From the NCBI GenBank assembly GCA_009921765.1, contig RFXC01000131.1, positions 1 through 12,059 of the forward strand: DNA of 12,059 bases, given 5' to 3'. A program made the position numbers and the translations under genes. Position 1 is the first letter of the stretch. Every line of letters begins with the position of its first letter. The notes under the pieces were generated by a model, which did no database searches, had not been told where the DNA came from, and was given only the letters and a program-made list of their open reading frames with translations. The stretch comes from Betaproteobacteria bacterium (lineage in GTDB: Bacteria > Pseudomonadota > Gammaproteobacteria > Burkholderiales > Burkholderiaceae). This document shows, piece by piece, positions 7,225 through 12,059 of the stretch.

Positions 7225-7569
7225 CTAGCTTCTGGCGGCGAAAAGACGACAGGGGTGACCGTCGGCCTGCAGCACTTCGTGCGCAGGCAGAACGCGGCTC
7301 TTGAACCCGAAGCCGCGGCAGAGGTAAGGAACCGCAGGGTCCCACGAGACGGCAAAGTGCTGACATCGACGGCAATCGGGCTGGCCCGCCAAATTGCCTG
7401 CGACCGGGCTCACGCCGGAAGACGAAGCGCCACTCAGCCCGCGTGCCGCTTGAACGCTGTGCACGCCGCTGATCGGCGCAATTGGCGCGACGCCAGCGCC
7501 GACAGAAAGGGATCGCGTAGCGCCCGGGGGGTCGTCGCCAACAAAATAATCAATTCGACTTCGCGGCAT
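7225..7569 (-). CDS. Small four-cysteine (probable zinc-binding) protein, function unknown
   Basis: This 114-residue protein starts at ATG 7569, 20 bases inside the end of the TPR-glycosyltransferase gene. A GGAG ribosome site 7 bases ahead of this ATG supports that start over longer readings of the frame. Residues 11-62 are Gly/Ala/Ser-rich and look disordered. The conserved-looking part is the C-terminal half, with Cys at 66, 69, 84 and 107 (CRRC, then YLCRGFGFKS at 82-91, then ADGHPCRLF at 102-110). This Cys-x2-Cys-x14-Cys-x22-Cys spacing looks like a compact zinc site. I recall similar small Cys-rich hypothetical proteins but cannot name a family. Overlap with the gene before it suggests shared translation. 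Its stop lies about 70 bases before the sigma-54 promoter of the next operon. That the gene is real is likely; its role is unknown. Confidence 0.7.
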   Translation of the reverse strand: MPRSRIDYFVGDDPPGATRSLSVGAGVAPIAPISGVHSVQAARGLSGASSSGVSPVAGNLAGQPDCRRCQHFAVSWDPAVPYLCRGFGFKSRVLPAHEVLQADGHPCRLFAARS

Positions 7570-9016
7570 GCTCCTGCTCCGCTGCAAACCGGAGGCGGTA
7601 TCCCCCGACGTGTTCGTTTTCCGGCAGTTCCGAACCCGGCGGAAAACGCCGGCATTCACCACCCATGATGTAAAAGTCGTCATGCACCAGGCAGTCGGCC
7701 TTGATCAGGGGCCACACCCTGTCGCGAAGAAAATCCTGATCGATCCAGCGCCACTTGGGTTCATGACTTTCGTAGTACTCAACCGCCTGATCGCTCAAGC
7801 GCGGAAGGAAACCGGCAACGCCTCCCCACATCCCGGCCATGATCAGCTCGGCATGCTCAGGATGGTCGCGCATCACATGAAACTTCCGCCCCGACGCCAG
7901 CCACGCTTCCACCGCGGCGTGCTCCCGGTGGTTGACCACTGCATCGCAGTCGCGGCAAAGGAAACGCTCCACGGTCGGGTCGTCGGTTGCAAGAAATCGC
8001 CAGAAGAGTTTCAAATGCGTGCGGGCGTCAGAGGCCACCGAGATGACCCGCGCGCCGTAATCGACGAGCGCCTGCACGATCTCGGTGGGCACGGTATCGT
8101 CAACGTAAAACCGGGCGCTCCACCCCGGATACACCAGCGGCACCTTCTTGGCATTCAGCACCGCGTTGTAGGTGTACTTGGGGTTGTCGCCCCAGAGGCT
8201 GAAGCAGATCACATTTCGCTCTGGCGCCTCGGCATCATTCGGCCGAAAAGGCGGCACGCTCAATGGCCAGGCCGCCCGAAGTTCCCGCGCACGCGCTTCG
8301 CCCAATCGCTGCCCGGCCAGCGTGTCCTTGGCTTCCAGCAGTGCCTGACCATGCGGCAGCGCCCCGTCGGGATCGCGACGATCAAGCATGAGCTTGAGCA
8401 TGTTCACATGCCAGTCGTGCCCCTTTTGCGCCTGACACTCCCGCATCGCGGCAAGTGCCTCATCAAACCGCTTCAGCTCGCGCAGCGCCTGCGACCTGGA
8501 AATACGAAGCCCGTCATCCAAAGGGACCGACAACGAGTCAATGAATTCAATCACCTCATCATGGCTCTCCAGCGCCTGAAGCGCTGCCAGGCGGCCATTG
8601 ATCAGATTCCGGTTCCTGGGATCGATCGCAAGTGCGTCGCGATATGCATCGGCGGCCTCTCGCCACTGCTGCGTCGCCTCAAAGCACTGCGCGAGCACCA
8701 TTCTTGACTGGAACGATCCCGCATCCATCGCGATCGAACGCTGCGCATACTGCATGGCCTGGTCGAACATCTGCAGCCGATACAGCGCAGCCGCCAGATT
8801 CGAGTAAAAAGCGGCATCGCCCGGGCGCAGCACAATCGCCTTGCCAATCAGACGTACGGCCTCGCGCAGCTCGCCGCGCTGCATGTGCACCACGCCCCTC
8901 AGGTGCAATGCATCGGGCTGTTCGGGATGAACCTGGAGCACCCTGTCGTACAGTGCGCCCGCTTCCTCGAATTTTCCTGCGCGATGAAGCGCCAGCGCAT
9001 CGGCCAGGGTTGCCAT
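7550..9016 (-). CDS. TPR protein with C-terminal GT-A-like glycosyltransferase domain (candidate flagellin glycosyltransferase)
   Basis: The 488 residues divide in two. Residues 1 to about 250 are tandem tetratricopeptide repeats: ALALHRAGKFEEAGALYDRV, then LRGVVHMQRGELREAVRLIG, then YSNLAAALYRLQMFDQAMQY, with typical small residue and Pro positions. Residues about 267-475 form a globular domain resembling GT-A glycosyltransferases: FSLWGDNPKYTYN (272-284), YPGWSARFYVDD (296-307), a DxD-type metal/sugar-nucleotide motif D356-C-D358 within FLCRDCDAVV, MRDHPEH (382-388) and IDQDFLRDRVWP (425-436). TPRs coupled to a sugar transferase are the architecture of flagellin-modifying enzymes such as FlmG, though the catalytic family here looks different. 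It lies 41 bp after flagellin with a strong GGAGG ribosome site 5 bases before the ATG, and probably shares the flagellin transcript. Domain reading is confident; the flagellin substrate is inferred from position. Confidence 0.85.
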   Translation of the reverse strand: MATLADALALHRAGKFEEAGALYDRVLQVHPEQPDALHLRGVVHMQRGELREAVRLIGKAIVLRPGDAAFYSNLAAALYRLQMFDQAMQYAQRSIAMDAGSFQSRMVLAQCFEATQQWREAADAYRDALAIDPRNRNLINGRLAALQALESHDEVIEFIDSLSVPLDDGLRISRSQALRELKRFDEALAAMRECQAQKGHDWHVNMLKLMLDRRDPDGALPHGQALLEAKDTLAGQRLGEARARELRAAWPLSVPPFRPNDAEAPERNVICFSLWGDNPKYTYNAVLNAKKVPLVYPGWSARFYVDDTVPTEIVQALVDYGARVISVASDARTHLKLFWRFLATDDPTVERFLCRDCDAVVNHREHAAVEAWLASGRKFHVMRDHPEHAELIMAGMWGGVAGFLPRLSDQAVEYYESHEPKWRWIDQDFLRDRVWPLIKADCLVHDDFYIMGGECRRFPPGSELPENEHVGGYRLRFAAEQEHAAKSN

Positions 9017-9686
9017 GCGAGCCTCCGTTCAAACGTCGAAGCCCTGAGAATAATCCCTTAGCCCTGGAGCAGCTGAAGCACCGACTGCTGACTGGTATTG
9101 GCCTGGGCAAGAATCGCGGTACCGGCCTGCTGGATGATCTGGTTGCGCGCCAATTCCGTACTCACCTGCGCATAGTCGGCGTCCATGATCCGGCTTCGCG
9201 ACTGATTCAATGCGCCGCTCGTCGTCATGAGGCTGTCCACCGCAACCGTCAGCCGGTTCTGGAAGGCACCCAGCGTGGCCCGATTCACCAGAATCTGATC
9301 CAGCGCCTTGTCGATCTTGGTGAGCGCGCGGCCCGCAGCCTCTTGCGTGACGATGGTCAGCGCACCGCCCACCAACACATCAGACCCACCCTGCGCGGCA
9401 ATGCCTATCTTGGCAAGCGAGGCCGTAGCCTCCGCTTCAACGCGGATCTGCGCTCCAACATCGGAATACAGCGTCACACGCCCCTTGACCGTGAGACCGG
9501 TGTTGCCCGCTCCCAGCGTTCCGGTTGCCTGATCACCGCTCAGCGATGACGCACCGGTAATGAGCGCCGTGCCACTGGTGTCATTGACAGTGATGTCTGC
9601 GCCACCTGCAGATTTCAGGATAAGTACACCCGACTCGCTCGCCGAAGCGATAATGCCGTTGACCCCGGCAGCGTTGATTTTAGAGG

Positions 9687-9696
9687 TCAGTGTTCT
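9687..9696 (-). other. Second flagellin frameshift site
   Basis: The second-frame segment ends at TGA 9689-9687 just after STINLVAEH. The third frame picks up as CTG ACC TCT AAA ATC AAC (LTSKIN). One base is missing somewhere around 9696-9687. No obvious homopolymer marks the exact place, although an AAAA run lies a few bases downstream. After this point the frame stays open to the flagellin C-terminus. Confidence 0.7.
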
Positions 9697-10080
9697 GCCA
9701 CCAGGTTGATGGTGGAGGCCTTGGCGATCGCCGATGAGTCGGCAGATGTTCCGATCCGGACGCCGTTGATCCGGATATCGTCGGTCACGGTGAGCGCGCC
9801 GGTGGAAACCGACACCCCCGTGAACGAAGATCCGTTCTGCGTCTCATTGAGGCCCATTCGCTGCAAATCGGCCACTGTGCCGATACCGCCCGGGTAGCCG
9901 TTGGCGTCGCTGCGCGCAAAGAGCTTGATGCCCTTGTTCTCGAGGCTGTCGAGCGACAGATAGCCGGTGAAGGTGCCTGCCACAAACCCGGCAGTCGAGT
10001 TTGCACCAATGATGATGTCCTCGCCCGTGTCGTTGGAGAGCTCGATCGTTCCTGCTTGCGAGAGTGTTGCGGTAATGCCG

Positions 10081-10084
10081 CCCA
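10081..10084 (-). other. First flagellin frameshift site
   Basis: On the minus strand the text reads GCG TGG GCG GCA in the upstream frame, while the downstream protein reads GGC GGC ATT ACC. One extra G in the GGG run (10083-10081) would give GCG TGG GGC GGC ATT, joining NDKPAW to GGITATLS seamlessly. A short homopolymer is a common place for a missing base in sequencing and also for slippage in vivo. Confidence 0.75.
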
Positions 10085-10718
10085 CGCAGGCTTGTCGTTG
10101 ATCAGCGCATCGTCGGTGGCGTCAATCGCGGCGATGTTGCCCACGCGGCCGCTCGTCATTTCGCCTTCAACCGCATAGCCCTGCAAGCCCAGGCTCTTGG
10201 CGCGACCATCCACAACGCCCACCTGAACCTGCTCGCCTTCGCGAACACCGGTCTGCAGCATCACCGGATTGTTGGTGCCGTTGATGAGCTTGATGCCGTT
10301 GAAGTTGGTGGTCTGGGCCACGTTGTCGATCTCGGCGATCAACTGGTCCATCTCCGCCTGCAGCGCCTCGCGGTTGCCGCGGCTCATCGTGCCGTTGGCA
10401 GCCTGCACGGCCAGCTCGCGCATCCGCTGGAGCATGTTGGAAATCTCGCCCAGCGCGCCCTCGGCGGTCTGCATCATCGAAATGCCGTCATTGGCATTGC
10501 GGATGGCCACCGCGATCCCGCGCAGATCGGCGGTCATTCGCGTGCCGATCGCAAGACCCGCCGCGTCATCTTTCGCGGAGTTGATTCGCTTGCCGGTCGA
10601 CAACTGATTCATGCTGTCAGTCATCGAACGATCGTTAACCTTGAGCGCCTGATGAGCAAACAGCGCCTTGACGTTGGTATTGATAATAGTCATTTAAGTG
10701 ACCTCACTGTTCTTTCGT

Positions 10719-10745
10719 TTATCGCGCCGCGCCGGCAAGCATTTG
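10719..10745 (-). promoter_or_regulatory. Candidate sigma-28 (FliA) promoter of flagellin
   Basis: On the minus strand CAAATGCT (10745-10738), 11 bases, then CGCGATAA (10726-10719), compare with the sigma-28 consensus TAAAGTTT-N11-GCCGATAA. The -10 matches at 6 of 8 including the key CGATAA, and the -35 at 4 of 8, with exact spacing. Transcription would start some 5-7 bases on, leaving a leader of about 19 bases with a GAGG site before the flagellin ATG at 10693. It overlaps the end and stop codon of the preceding small TPR gene. Flagellin is the classic sigma-28 target, which supports the call, but the -35 is weak. Confidence 0.55.
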
Positions 10746-11099
10746 CCGTTCGTTGGGCACCGTATTGCCGCGGCACTTGCGCGCACGCTCCAGCATCATT
10801 TGCGTCCATTCCGACGCCTTATCGCCTTGGAGAGAGACCAGTTTTTCCAGCAACGTCGTGGCAAGTGGCCAGTCCTGACGTACGATGCAGACCAGGGCAG
10901 CGATCGCGATCACCCCCTCACTTTCGGGATAGGTCGAAAGACCTTCTTCCGCAAGTGAATGGGCCTGGTCGATTTCGTTGTCCGCCACCAGTTGCTGGAT
11001 AGACGCCCGAATCTGGTCTGGCGTCGGGAAGCCGACAGTGCGAGGGCCTCTCGAAATGAGAATCTCTCGTTGTGTCTGCGGGGAAGCCAAGTTGGTCAT
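10719..11099 (-). CDS. Small TPR-like protein upstream of flagellin, function unknown
   Basis: This is a 126-residue helical protein. The start ATG at 11099 has a GGAG ribosome site 6 bases upstream and sits about 22 bases after the predicted start point of the sigma-54 promoter at 11147-11132. Longer readings of the frame would run through that promoter and are rejected. Residues about 33-62 (RASIQQLVADNEIDQAHSLA and onward) and 63-98 (EGVIAIAALVCIVRQDWPLA and onward) look like two degenerate TPR hairpins. There is no signal peptide or membrane segment, so it should be cytoplasmic. The gap to flagellin is 25 bp, and the stop TAA forms part of a candidate sigma-28 -10 box for flagellin. Position suggests a helper role: chaperone, export or synthesis control, or partner of the nearby TPR glycosyltransferases. 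I do not recognise a named family. Confidence 0.75.
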   Translation of the reverse strand: MTNLASPQTQREILISRGPRTVGFPTPDQIRASIQQLVADNEIDQAHSLAEEGLSTYPESEGVIAIAALVCIVRQDWPLATTLLEKLVSLQGDKASEWTQMMLERARKCRGNTVPNERQMLAGAAR

Positions 11100-11131
11100 G
11101 GATTGCTCCAGTTTCGGGACACCCCGTCGAC

Positions 11132-11147
11132 AGCAAAGCCCGTGCCA
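11132..11147 (-). promoter_or_regulatory. Sigma-54 (-24/-12) promoter of the small TPR gene and flagellin
   Basis: The minus strand reads TGGCACG, four bases (GGCT), then TTGCT, again an exact sigma-54 consensus match with the same core as the promoter at 7154-7139. The -12 GC is at 11134-11133, predicting a transcript start near 11121, about 22 bases before the ATG at 11099. This puts the small TPR gene, and by read-through flagellin and the glycosyltransferase gene, under sigma-54 and a flagellar activator. Confidence 0.88.
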
Positions 11148-11214
11148 GCTTTTCCGACAGGGGCGCGGCATGTTTCCTGCTAGCAACGCCCGCGGTAGAT
11201 CCCTGCGCTGATGC

Positions 11215-11244
11215 TTGACAAGGGGTCAAGCAGACAGATGCAAT
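11215..11244 (+). promoter_or_regulatory. Candidate sigma-70 promoter of the SPINDLY-like gene
   Basis: A perfect -35 TTGACA (11215-11220) is followed after 18 bases by TGCAAT (11239-11244), which matches TATAAT at 4 of 6. The predicted transcript start near 11251 leaves a leader of about 19 bases containing GGAG (11257-11260) before the ATG at 11270. It would make the divergent gene vegetatively expressed, in contrast to the sigma-54 unit opposite. Confidence 0.5.
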
Positions 11245-11269
11245 AGGACAGGCGTTGGAGCAAGCACGG

Positions 11270-12059
11270 ATGGTCAAGGCTTCACGAAGCGCGGTTGGGC
11301 AACGGAATTCCTCTAAAGCAGGGAAGGCGTCCTCACCGCCGCGGCTCGCTACACCGGCCACGACACCCCCCGCAGCCGCACGCGCCACCATTGCCCAGGT
11401 TGTGCAGCAGGCCGAAGCACTGATGAGTGCCGGCCAGCGCGATGCAGCCCTCGCCCACTACCGTCAGTGGCTTGAATCGTCCAAGGGCGCGCCCGGCGCG
11501 CACCTGATCTGGTTCAACCTGGGCACCGAGCTCTCCAAGACTGATCACGCTGCCGGCGAAGCCGCCTACAGAGAGGCCATCCGCATTGCGCCCGCATTTG
11601 TGCAGGCCTGGGTCAACCTGGGTTCAAGGCTTGACGCCCTGGGCCGCGCACAAGAAGCGCTCAGTGCCTGGCGCCATGCACGCGAGCTGGCTCGAGCCGC
11701 CAAACAACCTGATCCCGAGCTTGAGCGCATGGCGCTCAACAACCTGGGGCGCGTACTCGAGCGCGAGCGCGAATTCGCCGAAGCCGAACAGTGTCTGCTC
11801 GACAGTCTGAAAATCGACGGCAATCAATATGAGGTGCTGCAGCATGTCATTCGGCTGCGGCAGCGGCAGTGCAAATGGCCGGTCTGGAGCCCCATCCCCG
11901 GCATCGGCGCAAATACCCAGCTGATTGCCACCTCACCCATGGCCATGCTGGGTCTGGCCGACGACCCTGGCCTGCAATTGCTTGCCGCTCGAACGTTTGT
12001 CGAGCGCACCTACCGGCAACTCATTGCCGATACCGTGCCGCTCACCTCGCGCACGAGCG
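11270..12059 (+). CDS. SPINDLY/OGT-like TPR glycosyltransferase, N-terminal part (3' end outside window)
   Basis: 263 codons are visible, open to the right edge. The start ATG at 11270 has GGAG 9 bases upstream. Residues 1-40 are a Ser/Pro/Ala/Thr-rich tail with no signal peptide. From about 41 come TPR repeats: IAQVVQQAEALMSAGQRDAA (41-60), LIWFNLGTELSKTDHAAGEA (79-98), VQAWVNLGSRLDALGRAQEA (111-130) and MALNNLGRVLEREREFAEAE (154-173). The following segment, LRQRQCKWPVWSPI (196-209) and TSPMAMLGLADDPGLQLLAA (221-240) to ERTYRQ (245-250), matches the linker that precedes the catalytic domain in bacterial SPINDLY-family O-GlcNAc transferase-like proteins. The catalytic domain itself is not in the window. 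Such proteins add sugars to Ser/Thr of proteins; next to flagellin the filament is the likely substrate (inferred). It is divergent from the flagellin unit across a 170-bp regulatory gap. Confidence 0.85.
   Translation, partial: MVKASRSAVGQRNSSKAGKASSPPRLATPATTPPAAARATIAQVVQQAEALMSAGQRDAALAHYRQWLESSKGAPGAHLIWFNLGTELSKTDHAAGEAAYREAIRIAPAFVQAWVNLGSRLDALGRAQEALSAWRHARELARAAKQPDPELERMALNNLGRVLEREREFAEAEQCLLDSLKIDGNQYEVLQHVIRLRQRQCKWPVWSPIPGIGANTQLIATSPMAMLGLADDPGLQLLAARTFVERTYRQLIADTVPLTSRTS

Larger units (their letters stand above)
9058..10693 (-). pseudogene. fliC: Flagellin, reading frame broken by two single-base losses (possibly sequence error)
   Basis: Flagellin is the filament subunit. 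Residues 1-204 (10693 to about 10083) read in one frame from MTIINTNVKALFAHQAL and include the D0/D1 hallmarks LSTGKRINSAKDDAAGLAIG (31-50) and MRELAVQAANGT (91-102). The protein continues in a second frame from about 10082 to 9690 (GGITATLSQAG to STINLVAEH), a Ser/Thr/Gly-rich variable region. It resumes in a third frame from about 9693 to the TAA at 9058 (SKINAAGVNG, a hook-IN-type motif, then the C-terminal D1/D0 with RIMDADYAQVSTELARNQII). Each shift is equivalent to one missing base. Joined, the pieces give about 545 residues with both ends intact and no internal stop. As written the gene would make only a truncated product. Coding quality on both sides of each break is preserved, so sequencing error or very recent mutation is more likely than old decay. 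The ribosome site is GAGG, 8 bases before the ATG. Confidence 0.9.

Noticed and set aside
7568..8707. Long plus-strand open frame (379 codons) opposite the TPR-glycosyltransferase
   Set aside because: It is an antisense shadow of a gene with clear TPR and GT-A-like signatures.
9017..9057. Terminator between flagellin and the TPR-glycosyltransferase gene
   Set aside because: Only weak, imperfect self-complementarity and no T-run, so I left the two genes as possibly co-transcribed.
9687..10085. Separate small gene of 132 codons starting at GTG 10085
   Set aside because: Its content is the middle of flagellin read in a shifted frame. It has no start signal of its own.
11100..11186. Upstream extension of the small TPR gene to 11186
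   Set aside because: It would read through the sigma-54 promoter at 11147-11132. The ATG at 11099 has a proper ribosome site.

Overview
The window looks like a flagellar locus of a GC-rich betaproteobacterium. Sigma-54 control of flagellar genes, an FlrC/FleR-type activator heading fliEFGHI, and the absence of any FlhDC signature fit Rhodocyclales-like bacteria (Azoarcus/Thauera/Zoogloea type) better than enterics or Burkholderiales. This placement is inferred from gene order and promoter type, not from a database search.

Layout. From about 7.15 kb leftwards, all on the minus strand, lies a tightly packed operon: a sigma-54 activator (flrC-like, 7095 to 5614), fliE, fliF, fliG, fliH and the first ~279 codons of fliI, which leaves the window on the left. 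Joints are ATGA (flrC/fliE), 26 bp, 36 bp, TGATG (fliG/fliH) and an 11-bp overlap (fliH/fliI). It starts at an exact-consensus sigma-54 promoter at 7154-7139. From about 11.15 to 7.2 kb, also on the minus strand, a second unit carries a small TPR-like protein of unknown function, flagellin (fliC), a TPR protein fused to a GT-A-like glycosyltransferase domain, and a small four-cysteine protein. Its promoter (11147-11132) has the same sigma-54 core, and a candidate sigma-28 promoter sits inside the end of the small TPR gene just before flagellin. Divergent on the plus strand from 11270 is the start of a SPINDLY/OGT-like TPR glycosyltransferase, with a sigma-70-like promoter, which leaves the window on the right.

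How the genes work together. FliE, FliF, FliG, FliH and FliI build the MS-ring, rotor and export ATPase. The activator would switch on middle/late genes with sigma-54. Flagellin is the filament subunit. The two TPR glycosyltransferases flanking it are good candidates for flagellin O-glycosylation.

Oddities. The flagellin reading frame is broken by two apparent single-base losses, near 10083 and 9690, although the protein is otherwise complete. FliI homology stops abruptly about 38 bases from the left edge. FliF, FliG and FliH each carry unusual charged low-complexity segments. I saw no tRNA, rRNA, CRISPR array or insertion sequence, and no convincing terminator hairpin. No gene-free stretch exceeds 300 bases.
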